A stretch of DNA of 64,000 bases from Clostridium hydrogenum (GCF_021432385.1 NZ_JAEACT010000003.1:434001-498000); one strand, 5' to 3'. Numbered from the stretch's first letter, positions 28,487 through 37,422 are shown. The notes: generated by a model not told the origin, from the sequence alone. Numbers and translations: made by a program.

Positions 28487-28782
28487 TTACTACTCAATTC
28501 TTCTTTTAGCATATTAATGAATTCATCAGAAAATATTTTGCTTTGGATAGCTTTTTTTATTAACTCTAGCAACTGCATTTCAGTTACATCTAGAATTCTT
28601 GGAATGTACCTATTATCACCTCTTACAGTATCTTTATATAGTGCGAACCTTATTTCTGCACGTCTCTTCTCCTTAACTTCAATTCGCTCTATACAACTAT
28701 AGTAATCATCGTCCTTTATGCTCACTTTTTCATAAACTTTACAGTAGCTTGTCTCATGTATTATTTTACTTTGTTTTGCCAT
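28474..28782 (-). CDS. Uncharacterised 102-residue phage/plasmid-type protein
   Basis: A soluble protein with a beta-rich N-terminal half (YCKVYEKVSIKDDDYYSCIERIEVKEK, RAEIRFALYKDT), a central RYIPRILDVTEMQLLELI and a helical end. This layout is common among short hypothetical proteins of Firmicutes phages and integrative elements, but I cannot name the family. AAAGGAG precedes the ATG; that site overlaps the stop codon of the broken gene upstream. It and DUF960 suggest a mobile-element origin for the region. Confidence 0.6.
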   Translation of the reverse strand: MAKQSKIIHETSYCKVYEKVSIKDDDYYSCIERIEVKEKRRAEIRFALYKDTVRGDNRYIPRILDVTEMQLLELIKKAIQSKIFSDEFINMLKEELSSNKKS

Positions 28783-28795
28783 AATTATAACTCCT

Positions 28796-29141
28796 TTAGA
28801 TATCTCGTGTACAAGGTATTATAAGCTCCTTAGTTGAAAACACTACAATGGAATAATCATCGGATAATAGAAAAAGTGATGAATAGTAATCAATACCATC
28901 ATCACTCTTTATAATATCTGTATATTCTGGAAGTAGTCCTTTTATACTATTAGCTTTTATTTATGCAACATCTTTTTGTGATTCCAATAGTGCTATATAT
29001 CCCCCTAGGTCTTTCTCTACATCTCTATTAGCACCATAGTTATCGTCTAGCAGTGTTATTATTTCTTCTGCCTTTAATACTTCATTTGAGTATTTTTGTT
29101 TTAGCTCCTCTAATCGTTCTTTTTTTGTATAGCTTTATCAT
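28796..29141 (-). pseudogene. Broken small gene (frameshift plus internal stop)
   Basis: The start ATG at 29139-29141 has a consensus AAGGAGG site, but its frame ends after 19 codons. A shift at the run of seven T (29120-29126 on the plus strand) enters a frame reading ERLEELKQKYSNEVLKAEEI, which meets a stop at 28961-28963 and then continues open (GLLPEYTDIIKSDDGIDYYSS) to a stop at 28796-28798. About 115 codons would be restored by one base and one codon change. No family recognised. Same direction as the neighbouring phage-type genes. Confidence 0.6.
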
Positions 29142-29164
29142 CTTTATTACCTCCTTGAAATAGA

Positions 29165-29210
29165 AAAAGGAATATTCAAAGCCTTATATGTTGCCCTAAA
29201 TATTCCTTTT
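29165..29210. terminator. Terminator upstream of the broken gene
   Basis: AAAAGGAATATT and AATATTCCTTTT form a perfect 12-bp stem with a 22-base loop and T-rich tail on the minus strand. It probably ends the defence operon transcript. The stretch 29211-29485 contains only a possible 29-codon frame (29284-29373, no ribosome binding site). Confidence 0.7.
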
Positions 29211-29485
29211 ACATATATTAGTCAATTCTATAATATATTTTTGAAGTTTCTGATTATTGCAGCTGTCAATATATAAAGTATTTTTATTTTATCATCTTAA
29301 CTCTTCCATCATCCAATGTCCTTTTATTCTCTTCAACCATAACTTTATACTTTACCGTAACAGGTAAATTCATATATTAAATTTCTTATTATATAGATAA
29401 TGAGAAGTTCAGGTAATATGTATATTAACTCTTAATTTCTACATAATAATTTTAAGCGTGTTTCTTATGGATGCTCAATATTAAA

Positions 29486-29998
29486 TTAACCTATTGCATT
29501 TTTTACAGCTGGATAATCCCAATAAAGTTGACCATTTTCTCTGTAACACATAGCAGTATGAGTTCCAGTGTTTTTTACTACCTCCGGACACTTTGTTTTA
29601 TTAACTGTTGCTGCATTATAAAGTACAACAATTTTTAATCCGTCACGCACTGCCTTTTCGCATTCATATTCTATATAGCTACGATAGTCCACAGATTTAC
29701 CACGTGCACAACTTTGGTTCCAACTATTATAACTATTACAATATTGACATGCTCCACTCCTTACAGTATTTGTATTTTCTCCAACAATTAGTACAAACGT
29801 CTTAGATACATCAAATCTTTTTGCTAGTGAAGCCTTAATACTACAATTTAAACTACCATCCCGTGCCTGTGTTAACTCGTGAGCATCAGTAAATGATAAA
29901 CTCCAATGTTTACTTTCGTTCCACTGATACAGTTTATCAACTGCATCTTTATCCCCTGTCCAATCTCCTGCAATGTAAGTCTTAGTCCTATAAGTCAT
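29486..29998 (-). CDS. ThsB-like TIR-fold protein (DUF1863/MTH538 type)
   Basis: A 170-residue protein starting MTYRTKTYIAGDWTGDKDAV. It has the layout of small TIR-like proteins of the MTH538/DUF1863 group that includes Thoeris ThsB: a first strand ending in AGD, a middle strand KTFVLIVGENT, and a helix YIEYECEKAV with candidate catalytic glutamates (110, 112, 114) followed by the strand LKIVVLYN. It also carries several cysteines (QYCNSYNSWNQSC). I place the start at 29998 with AAAGGAG upstream. It is the last gene of a four-gene operon with two Macro-type membrane proteins and another TIR protein. Expected role: sensing infection and making a nucleotide signal from NAD; this is family inference. 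Confidence 0.72.
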   Translation of the reverse strand: MTYRTKTYIAGDWTGDKDAVDKLYQWNESKHWSLSFTDAHELTQARDGSLNCSIKASLAKRFDVSKTFVLIVGENTNTVRSGACQYCNSYNSWNQSCARGKSVDYRSYIEYECEKAVRDGLKIVVLYNAATVNKTKCPEVVKNTGTHTAMCYRENGQLYWDYPAVKNAIG

Positions 29999-30104
29999 AA
30001 TTAAATAGCTCCTTTCACTTAACAAATATTTTACATAACTTCCTTATAAAAAGGATAGTTGTTTATTAATTAATGTTTTCACTACTAAAGCCAAAACAAT
30101 ATAA

Positions 30105-30947
30105 TTACACTTTCCACAAGCCATTATCAATGTTCTTCAATTTAAAAAAGTTTATCTTATCTTTTATTGATTCATGTATTACAATAACAACTTGAGAAGG
30201 ATATGTAAATTTAATTTTACTTACTTTAAAAGACCAAATTAATAACTCTAAGAGTTCTTGCTCTGAAATCATATTATATTCTTTAAATCTTGTTATTCCT
30301 GAGCCTAAAAGAGGAATTGAGATTGAACGACCAGCGTAGATTATATCTACTTCATTCCAGAAATTAATAAGGAAGTTTATATAATCGCTCATATATAAAT
30401 ATGCTCTATTATCCTTATCAAATTTAGAAAATGCTGTTAACAAATAGTCATTATATTGAAAAATAGTTCCAAGCCTGTACTTTTTCTTTTTTCCAGATTT
30501 TCGACTATTATTTATTTCTACAATCTTCTCATTGCAATGTTCATCAATATCTATTGATTTGTCTAGCATTTCCAAATTATCTACTAATTTATTAATATAT
30601 ATGCCGTTTAGCGTTTTTTCTGATATAACTTTATTGTCAACTAGAGTATCAAAGTATTCATTAAATGCTATTACCTTAAAATCACTTTCATTAAATATAT
30701 CACCAATTTTTACATTAACAACAGAGTTGTTTATTTTTAATCTTACTTTATTTAATGAGTTTGCTTTTACCCATAAAACTATATAAATAATAATAAAACT
30801 CAAAATAAGGCAAACGCTCGTTCCTAACTTGTAATTATCTGGAATATTAATAAAAATTGAAATAAAAGAAAAAATTATGCTAATAAATGATAATACAGCA
30901 AAATATTCCTTTATTAACGCTCTATCAAACAACTTCACTTTAATCAA
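30105..30947 (-). CDS. Two-TM protein with ThsA-type Macro domain, second copy
   Basis: A 280-residue protein with two membrane helices (about 15-34 and 42-60) and a cytosolic domain resembling the Macro domain of type II Thoeris ThsA (DUF6430-like). Visible marks are FNEYFDTLVDNKVISEKTLNG, GTIFQYNDYLLTAFSKFD, and the ligand loop SIPLLGSGITRF. It is likely a membrane effector opened or assembled when the Macro domain binds a TIR-made ADP-ribose-type signal. The start is a TTG directly after the TAG stop of the paralogue upstream, with GGGGGG near it, so translation is coupled. It is clearly homologous to that neighbour but well diverged. Confidence 0.72.
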   Translation of the reverse strand: MIKVKLFDRALIKEYFAVLSFISIIFSFISIFINIPDNYKLGTSVCLILSFIIIYIVLWVKANSLNKVRLKINNSVVNVKIGDIFNESDFKVIAFNEYFDTLVDNKVISEKTLNGIYINKLVDNLEMLDKSIDIDEHCNEKIVEINNSRKSGKKKKYRLGTIFQYNDYLLTAFSKFDKDNRAYLYMSDYINFLINFWNEVDIIYAGRSISIPLLGSGITRFKEYNMISEQELLELLIWSFKVSKIKFTYPSQVVIVIHESIKDKINFFKLKNIDNGLWKV

Positions 30948-31784
30948 CTAAATCCCCCCAAACTTATTTAAATATTCAATTTTGTTTAAATCTATTTCTT
31001 CCTTTAAAGAGTCATGAAGAATTATATTAATTCCTCCGCTTACAGTCAAATCATCATGCATTTTAATTGAAAAAACGAGATATTCAAGCAATTCTTGTTT
31101 TGATAGCTTAACACCAGATTGTCCAGCACCTATTAGTGGTATATTAACTTGTTGTCCTTGGGAATACCTATGTATTGCCTGTAAAAGAGAATATACCACG
31201 TTTTGATAATCCTTATTACATACATATGCTTTGTTATAATAATCAAACTTTGAAAGAACAACCAGAAAATATCTTTTTCCATTATATTCTATAACTATTG
31301 TTGTTCCAAGTGGATATTTTATTTTATTCTCTACTTGTCTTGAAGAATTTTCAACACCTTGAATTCCTTGAAGTTTCTTTTCAATAATATTATTAAGTTC
31401 TTTTACATTTGAACCAAAAACACTATTTATAAAACTCCCATGAACCGATGACTCTGTTATAATCTTATTATCAACTAAAGTATCAAAATATTCATTTACT
31501 GGTATTACTATGTTGGTTTTTGCTTGGAATAAGTCTCCAAAAAATATATTCGTTTTAACTTTCTTACTTGAATTAAGTGTAACTTTACTTTTTGGCAAAG
31601 ACATAATATAAGCTATAATTGAATTTACTAAAATAAAAACGATTAGAATCTCAATTTTCTCTTTCCAAATTATTTCTGAACTTAGTGGATAAAATATAAG
31701 ATAAAAACCACCAACAGTAGATGTCCATGCTAAAATACTTGCAATATTTCTAAAAAACAAATTTATATTTTTAACTTTAAACAT
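30948..31784 (-). CDS. Two-TM protein with ThsA-type Macro domain, first copy
   Basis: A 278-residue paralogue of the protein encoded just downstream. Two membrane helices (about 13-33 and 44-62) precede a Macro-like domain with VNEYFDTLVDNKIITESSVHG, GTTIVIEYNGKRYFLVVLSKFD and the ligand loop NIPLIGAGQSGV. The start at 31784 (MFKVKN) is preceded by TGGAGA. It lies 29 bases after the TIR gene and directly abuts its paralogue. Two such effectors in one operon are unusual; they may form a mixed assembly or answer to different signals. Confidence 0.72.
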   Translation of the reverse strand: MFKVKNINLFFRNIASILAWTSTVGGFYLIFYPLSSEIIWKEKIEILIVFILVNSIIAYIMSLPKSKVTLNSSKKVKTNIFFGDLFQAKTNIVIPVNEYFDTLVDNKIITESSVHGSFINSVFGSNVKELNNIIEKKLQGIQGVENSSRQVENKIKYPLGTTIVIEYNGKRYFLVVLSKFDYYNKAYVCNKDYQNVVYSLLQAIHRYSQGQQVNIPLIGAGQSGVKLSKQELLEYLVFSIKMHDDLTVSGGINIILHDSLKEEIDLNKIEYLNKFGGI

Positions 31785-31813
31785 AGTATCTCCATTCAAA
31801 ATATATATTTTTA

Positions 31814-32974
31814 CTAATCAATACAGCTTGACCAACTTGATTCTGTAGACCAAGATTTGTATGTCGATATATTAAATTTCTCAAATCCTTCAATAGTAGA
31901 TGGCTTTATTTCCACAGTTATCCTCTTGTTTTCATTTGCATATATCTTATATTCTCTCAACATATGAAATGGGATATTTATTTCAACTTTTTTATCTAAA
32001 AAATCAACAAGCATTATCTTAAGACTTTTACAAATTTGAGGAGTCTTATCCTTATTAATAAATCTTAATACACATCTTATAGTATTCTCATCCCAATAAA
32101 GTATATCTTCCACATCTATCCTTTGGCTTCTATTGGAATATTTGCTTGATTTAATAACAGAATCTATAGTATTTAAGAAATCTTCTCTCTTTCTTTCCCA
32201 AAAATTTTCATCCAATTTATTCAAATCAAATTCATTTATTAACTCATCCTTTAATTCATTAATACGTTCCCTATTATTCAATTTAAACATAATTTGTGAA
32301 GTATCGACAGAACCTTTTATTTCAGAAAAATTAAACTCTGGAGTTAATATGTGTGTGGGCTTATCTACTTTTACCCAAGTAGCACCCATTTCATTCATAC
32401 ATGCGGGACTCTCATAATAGTTATCAGATAAGAACAAAATCATATATAAATTTTTATCAAATAATTTTTTTAAGTAATCATAAATATTATTATTTTTAGG
32501 AATCCAGTAACCAGATAATGAACTGCAAAATATTTTACCTTTCCCACTAAGCCCGATATCCTCTAACAACTGCACAAATGGCTTAACATAATGAATATCA
32601 AGTGAAGAATGACTAATAAATATTACTTTTTCACTTTTTGCATTCGTTTTTTCATCTAACACTTTTTCTTCTTCTTTCCAATAATTTTCATCGTTAAAAA
32701 TAGTTCTCATAAAATTCATCATCGAATCATATGCATTAGTTCCCCATTGGTTATTCCTTGTATTATAACATTCAATAATTTCGTTATATAAAGGATATTC
32801 TTTTAAATATCTACTTGCGAATAATTTAACTTTATTCATCCATATATCAAATTCATCTCCAGCAATATAATCTGGCATTATGATGCCAGGTGGTGGAGTT
32901 TTAAAATTGATACTTTTAACCACTATTCCATCATTAATTAAATTACTTAATTCTTCTAGTATTTTTTTCTTCAA
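31814..32974 (-). CDS. TIR-domain protein with extra N- and C-terminal domains
   Basis: A 386-residue protein. Residues about 1-100 form an N-terminal domain (SINFKTPPPGIIMPDYIAG, then a helical YNEIIECYN region). A TIR domain follows (about 117-255) with the first strand KVIFISHSSLD, the BB-loop region, MILFLSDNYYESPACMNEMG carrying the catalytic-type glutamate in NEMG, and HILTPEF. The last 100 or so residues are beta-rich (EDILYWDENTIRCVLRFINKD), possibly an Ig-like or binding domain. The start is a TTG at 32974 with GGAGGGAG seven bases upstream; the frame is open 17 codons further but without such a site. First gene of the four-gene operon. Likely an NAD-consuming sensor. Confidence 0.75.
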   Translation of the reverse strand: MKKKILEELSNLINDGIVVKSINFKTPPPGIIMPDYIAGDEFDIWMNKVKLFASRYLKEYPLYNEIIECYNTRNNQWGTNAYDSMMNFMRTIFNDENYWKEEEKVLDEKTNAKSEKVIFISHSSLDIHYVKPFVQLLEDIGLSGKGKIFCSSLSGYWIPKNNNIYDYLKKLFDKNLYMILFLSDNYYESPACMNEMGATWVKVDKPTHILTPEFNFSEIKGSVDTSQIMFKLNNRERINELKDELINEFDLNKLDENFWERKREDFLNTIDSVIKSSKYSNRSQRIDVEDILYWDENTIRCVLRFINKDKTPQICKSLKIMLVDFLDKKVEINIPFHMLREYKIYANENKRITVEIKPSTIEGFEKFNISTYKSWSTESSWSSCID

Positions 32975-33412
32975 AATTAATCTCCCTCCAGAAGTTATAC
33001 TCTTGCATTTAACATAATTATACAACTAATAACATCATATTCCAATACAAAAAGGGAAACCTTACTATTTTTGATACAATTTGATGTATTTTTTCTAGAG
33101 ATTAAAAAGCTTGTAAAAATATAAGCTAATAGGACTTCTCATTATAAATTTAACTATATCAAATAAAAATTGTCTTTCTTACCAACATCACTATAAAGTA
33201 TTCAATTATTATTCCTAGAAAGAATAAAAAAAATAGCCTTAGGCAAGTTTTATCAATGCCTAAAGCCATAAATAAATCTAATTTATTTATGATACAGTTT
33301 TCTATAAATTATTCTAAACTTATATTATAAAATATATGCTTCTCAGACTGTGTGTTTTTACTACTTTTAGAGTTATACACAGATTTGACTACATTATAAT
33401 TTCCTAAATAAT
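32975..33412. other. Gene-free stretch between the TIR operon and tmRNA
   Basis: No convincing gene. Two hairpins are visible: TTAGGCA / TGCCTAA at about 33237-33263 and a perfect CATAAATAAA / TTTATTTATG pair at about 33270-33294. The promoter of the TIR operon should lie in the first 200 bases, but no confident -35/-10 pair was found. A 72-codon frame overlapping the tmRNA is not credible as a gene. Confidence 0.6.
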
Positions 33413-33441
33413 GAAAAACCCTTGACATTTCTGTCGAGGGT
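33413..33441 (-). terminator. tmRNA terminator
   Basis: ACCCTCGACAG... pairs with ...TGTCAAGGGT just past the tmRNA 3' end, followed on the minus strand by TTTTTCATT. Confidence 0.85.
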
Positions 33442-33446
33442 TTCAA

Positions 33447-33800
33447 TGGTGGAGGCGAGGGGTATCGAACCCCTGTCCGAAAACAGCAACACCTAGGCAT
33501 CTCCGAGTGCATTCCGCAATTTAACATTCCCTCCGCTAGTCGCCTACGGACAGGCTCCTAACTTCAGTAGCTTCATAAATTCCGTTTCTTACTCAAAGCT
33601 TTGTAAGACTCGGTTCCCTGCTATCGACGCCAGGTTCTGAGTAGCAGGATCCTCAGGCTGACGTTAGCTGACTAGGCAGCTAAAGCTAAATTATCGTTGT
33701 CTTTTAATTTATATCCCGTAGTTTTTTAACGCGGGCCCACAGGCTCCCTCGACTCGCTTCCTAAATGCAACATATCCCCGTCGAAACCAAATGCGCCCCC
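33447..33800 (-). ncRNA. ssrA: tmRNA (ssrA)
   Basis: The 5' end GGGGGCGCATTTGGTTTCGAC and the 3' end GGGTTCGATACCCCT...CCACCA form the alanyl tRNA-like part, about 354 bases apart. The tag frame on the minus strand ends with DNDNLALAA and TAG at 33672-33674, matching the clostridial tag type. tmRNA with SmpB rescues stalled ribosomes and tags the nascent chain for proteolysis. SmpB and RNase R, its partners, are encoded directly upstream. The 3' end coincides with the border of the accessory region. Confidence 0.97.
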
Positions 33801-34150
33801 ATATTATGTTATGAGCTTATGGTAAATAATTTATTTATCCACAAACTTTAAATTTTATGGCACACTCCTGTGAATAAACACAGTGCTTCGTGTGGACAAC
33901 GATGATAAATCAATATTAAATTTTTATATAAATAACTTTTAAATTATTTATTTGTACTCAGTAATAGAATTATAACACATTTTTTTATATTTGCAAGTAA
34001 ATCTTAATTTCATAATTTAATCACCTGCAACGATTAATATATTACTCTAACTTAAGAGTTATTTCAACTATTATTTTTTACTATATATTGAAACAGAATT
34101 CAATATAGTATGAAATGCTCTTAAGTTTATATACATTTCTTTAAAATGTA
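33801..34150. other. Intergenic stretch between smpB and ssrA
   Basis: No gene seen. It holds an AT-rich region that must contain the tmRNA promoter (TAACATAATAT lies just before the 5' end), a short inverted pair ACTCTAA/TTAAGAGT at about 34052 and a hairpin TACTATAT...ATATAGTA at about 34080-34110 that could end the smpB transcript. Confidence 0.5.
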
Positions 34151-34618
34151 TTATCTAACATTTTTCATTGATCTGTCTATTTCACGTTTTGCGTCCTTTT
34201 CCTTCATTGCATCTCTTTTGTCGTAGTTTTTCTTACCTACAGCAACTGCAAGCTTAACTTTTACTCTTCTATTTTTTAAATACATAGCTACTGGAACTAG
34301 GGTGTACCCCTTTTGCGTAGTGTAGCCCAATAACTTATTTATTTCTGTCTTATGAAGAAGAAGTTTTCTTTTTCTTAAAGGATCAACGTTAAATATATTG
34401 CCCTCTGTGTATGGACTTACATGCATGTTGCAAGCAAAAACCTCGCCATTTCTTATTTCAGCATAGCTGTCCTTAAGATTTGCTCTTCCATTCCTTATAG
34501 ACTTTACTTCTGTACCTACAAGCTCTATTCCACACTCGTAAGTTTCCTCTATAAAATAATCATGCCATGCTTTTCTATTATCAGCCAAAGTATTATTTTC
34601 AGTATTCTTTTTAGGCAT
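34151..34618 (-). CDS. smpB: SsrA-binding protein SmpB
   Basis: A 155-residue tmRNA-binding protein required for trans-translation. Family motifs visible: [42 protein letters not shown] at the start of the beta barrel, [10 protein letters not shown] in the middle, and the basic C-terminal tail [21 protein letters not shown] that enters the ribosome. Length is typical. It lies 350 bases upstream of ssrA and downstream of rnr, a conserved arrangement in clostridia. Family C and A repeats separate it from rnr. Confidence 0.97.
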   Translation of the reverse strand: MPKKNTENNTLADNRKAWHDYFIEETYECGIELVGTEVKSIRNGRANLKDSYAEIRNGEVFACNMHVSPYTEGNIFNVDPLRKRKLLLHKTEINKLLGYTTQKGYTLVPVAMYLKNRRVKVKLAVAVGKKNYDKRDAMKEKDAKREIDRSMKNVR

Positions 34619-34670
34619 AAAATATCACCACTCTTGTAAAAAAATTTAAAAACTTAATTATTATAGATAT

Positions 34671-34768
34671 AGCTATACCAGCTCAACTATTAAAATTGAT
34701 GTGTACCATAATGCCTATAAAATGGGATTTTGGTACAAATAAATTTTAAGTTTCACAATGGTACATCT
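34671..34768. repeat. Family C palindromic repeat (98 bp), copy 4
   Basis: Ends AGCTATACC / GGTACATCT with the same inner arms as the other copies. It lies between rnr and smpB, next to a family A repeat. Confidence 0.88.
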
Positions 34769-34802
34769 TTAATTATATCATATTAAAGTTGATAACTCCA
34801 AT

Positions 34803-35053
34803 TTAATATAGAGTACGGAGTACAGATTACAGAGTACAGTGAAGGTTAATTTTCTTCTGTCGAAGAAAATTTTATAGCTTAATGCTGCGCATAGCCCTTT
34901 AACAAGTGTTTCTCACTATTCTATGATATTATTTCACTAAAATAATACATATATTCCTTCAGCGCAGCTGAATCAATTAAATTAAAGATTTATCCGACGC
35001 AAGGAGAATAAATCATCCTTCACTGTACTCCGTACTCTGTACTTTGTACTCTG
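34803..35053. repeat. Family A palindromic repeat, copy 4
   Basis: GAGTAC-type heptamers with GTGAAGG at the left (34803-34847), a TTCTTCTGTCGAAGAAAA hairpin, a longer divergent core, then ATCCTTCAC and GTACTCT/GTACTTT heptamers at the right (to 35053). It ends six bases from the rnr stop codon. Confidence 0.85.
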
Positions 35054-35058
35054 GCTTC

Positions 35059-37305
35059 CTATTTCAAGTGTTCCGGTGAAGTTACTTCGCTAGTTAGCCC
35101 CTTTTTCCTTACATGGTGTATAGCTTCAACACCGCTTTCTTCTATTTCCACTTCTGGCGGAACTTCTGCTTCTTCGCTGCTTAAATGTGGCTTTATTGAA
35201 GTTAATTGAAAATAAATTTCGTGAGAGTCAAGATCTACTCTATCAACTATTATTTTCACCTCGTCACCGAGTTTATATATTTTCTTGGTTCTTTCACCAA
35301 TTAAACTTAAATATTTTTCATCATATACATAATAATCATCTGTTAAAGCACTTATGTGAACAAGTCCTTCAATAGTATTGGGAAGCTCAACAAACATTCC
35401 AAAACTTGTTACAGAAGATACTATACCATCAAATTCTTCACCAATTCTTTCAGACATGTATTCAGCCTTTTTAAGATCATCAACTTCTCTTTCAGCTTCT
35501 TGTGCTACTCTTTCCATTTCTGAGGATTGAATTGCTGCATAATCAACTGTTCCTATGAGCTTTTTGCTTCTCTTATCATCAAGCTCGCCATTTAGATACA
35601 TCTTAATAACCCTGTGAATCATAAGATCTGGATATCTTCTTATTGGTGATGTAAAGTGACAGTAGTACCTTGCAGCCAAACCAAAGTGTCCTGAACATTC
35701 TGGTGAATATCTTGCCTGCTTTAAAGAACGTAACAGAAGTGTGCTTACTACAGTTTCTTCTTTTTTGCCCTTTATATTTTCAAGAACATCTTGAAGCTGC
35801 TTTGGATGGACTTCTGCTCCCCATCTTACTATATAGCCAAGATTGTGAACAAAGTCATTAAACTTTTCTAGCTTTTCATTATCTGGGTCCTCATGTATTC
35901 TGTATACAAAAGGTACATTTGCCCAAAAGAAATGCTCTGCAATAGTTTCATTACATACAAGCATGAATTCTTCAATAATCCTATTTGCAATAGCTCTTTC
36001 ATAAGGTTTTATTTCTACTGGTTTTCCCATTTCATTTAAAATTATCTTGCTTTCTTCAAAATCGAAATCTATTGCCCCTCTTTTTATTCTCTTATTGAAC
36101 AAAATATTTTGAAGTTCTTCCATTGCTTTAAAATCTTCATATAGATATTCATATTTCTTTATTGTTTCTTCGTCTTTATCTCTAAGTATCTTTGTTACAT
36201 CAGTGTAAGTCATTCTCTCGCTGGTTTTTATAACACTTTCAAGTATTCTATGATCAACTACTTTTCCCTCATGATCTATCTGCATGAAACAGCTAAGTGC
36301 AAGTCTATCTACCTTTGGATTTAAACTACATATTCCATTAGATAATTTTTTAGGAAGCATTGGTATAACCCTATCTATTAAATATACAGAAGTTGCTCTC
36401 TTAAGTGCTTCTTTATCTAGTGGATTATTTTCTCTAACATAATTTGAAACATCAGCTATGTGAACTCCAAGCTTAAAGTTTCCATTTGGAAGTCTTTCTA
36501 TTGATACAGCATCATCCAAATCTTTTGCATCTTCTCCATCGATTGTTACCATTCTTATATTTCTTAAATCTTCTCTTCTTTCATACTCTTCTGCTGGTAT
36601 TTCATTTGGAATAGCAGCTGCAAACATTTCAACTTTTTCTGGAAAACTTTCTGGAAGCTTAAATTTTTTAATTATTGTAAGTATGTCTATTCCCTTTTCT
36701 CTTTTATTTCCAAGTACTTCTATTATTTTACCTTCTGGATTTCTTCTCTTCTCTGGCCATTCTGTTATTTCGACTATTACTACATCTCCTGATTTTGCGC
36801 CATTTCTCATACTTTTAGGTATAAAAATGTCTTGGGATATCCTATTTTCTTCTGGAACTACAAAACCAAAATTTCTACTGTCTTCATAAACTCCTATTAT
36901 AGTTTTGTTAGCCCTCTCAAGTATCCTAATTATTTCTCCTTCAACCTTTTTATCATTTCTAACCTTTTTTGAAGTTTTAACAACAACTTTATCTCCATTT
37001 AAAGCCCCATTCATAGCATTTGCTGGAATAAATATATCTGGTATATCCTCCTCACAAATTACAAATCCAAATCCCTTGGCATTACCTTGAAGTTTTCCTA
37101 TTATAAGTCCCATACGCTCTGGAACACCATAGTGAAACGTTCTATTTTTAACTATATCTCCGTTTTTCTCCATTTCATTCAATAATTTTTTAAATGACTT
37201 GTATTCTGCCTTTGATACACCAAAGACATCTGAAAGCTCTTGTCTATTTAAAGGTTTATATGCTTGTTCCTTCATAAAATCCAATATACTTTCTCTTAAA
37301 CTCAT
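35059..37305 (-). CDS. rnr: Ribonuclease R
   Basis: A 748-residue 3'-5' exoribonuclease of the RNase II family. Domain order: N-terminal winged helix (about 1-65), cold-shock OB folds (about 70-220), the RNB catalytic domain with the metal aspartates in DGEDAKDLDDAVSIE and ADVSNYVREN, and a C-terminal S1 domain (about 630-710, FDGIVSSVTSFGMFVELPNTIEGLVH). I take the ATG at 37305 (MSLRESIL), preceded by AAGGTGG, over a start three codons earlier. It degrades structured and non-stop RNA with tmRNA/SmpB, encoded next door. Confidence 0.96.
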   Translation of the reverse strand: MSLRESILDFMKEQAYKPLNRQELSDVFGVSKAEYKSFKKLLNEMEKNGDIVKNRTFHYGVPERMGLIIGKLQGNAKGFGFVICEEDIPDIFIPANAMNGALNGDKVVVKTSKKVRNDKKVEGEIIRILERANKTIIGVYEDSRNFGFVVPEENRISQDIFIPKSMRNGAKSGDVVIVEITEWPEKRRNPEGKIIEVLGNKREKGIDILTIIKKFKLPESFPEKVEMFAAAIPNEIPAEEYERREDLRNIRMVTIDGEDAKDLDDAVSIERLPNGNFKLGVHIADVSNYVRENNPLDKEALKRATSVYLIDRVIPMLPKKLSNGICSLNPKVDRLALSCFMQIDHEGKVVDHRILESVIKTSERMTYTDVTKILRDKDEETIKKYEYLYEDFKAMEELQNILFNKRIKRGAIDFDFEESKIILNEMGKPVEIKPYERAIANRIIEEFMLVCNETIAEHFFWANVPFVYRIHEDPDNEKLEKFNDFVHNLGYIVRWGAEVHPKQLQDVLENIKGKKEETVVSTLLLRSLKQARYSPECSGHFGLAARYYCHFTSPIRRYPDLMIHRVIKMYLNGELDDKRSKKLIGTVDYAAIQSSEMERVAQEAEREVDDLKKAEYMSERIGEEFDGIVSSVTSFGMFVELPNTIEGLVHISALTDDYYVYDEKYLSLIGERTKKIYKLGDEVKIIVDRVDLDSHEIYFQLTSIKPHLSSEEAEVPPEVEIEESGVEAIHHVRKKGLTSEVTSPEHLK

Positions 37306-37422
37306 AAGTACCACCTTCTCATTATCATTTTTATATCTATATACTTCTTTATTTTGCCCAAATTACCTTTAAAAATTTCATTTTTTATAAGACATGTTAA
37401 AGAAAATAACAGTTTCAAAACA

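Noticed and set aside
27719-33458. Integrase or excisionase gene for the putative ssrA island
   Set aside because: No tyrosine or serine recombinase signature was found in any frame of the region.
33309-33527. 72-codon minus-strand open frame near the tmRNA 3' end
   Set aside because: It overlaps the tRNA-like part of ssrA and its terminator, and its start region is the tmRNA itself; not a protein gene.
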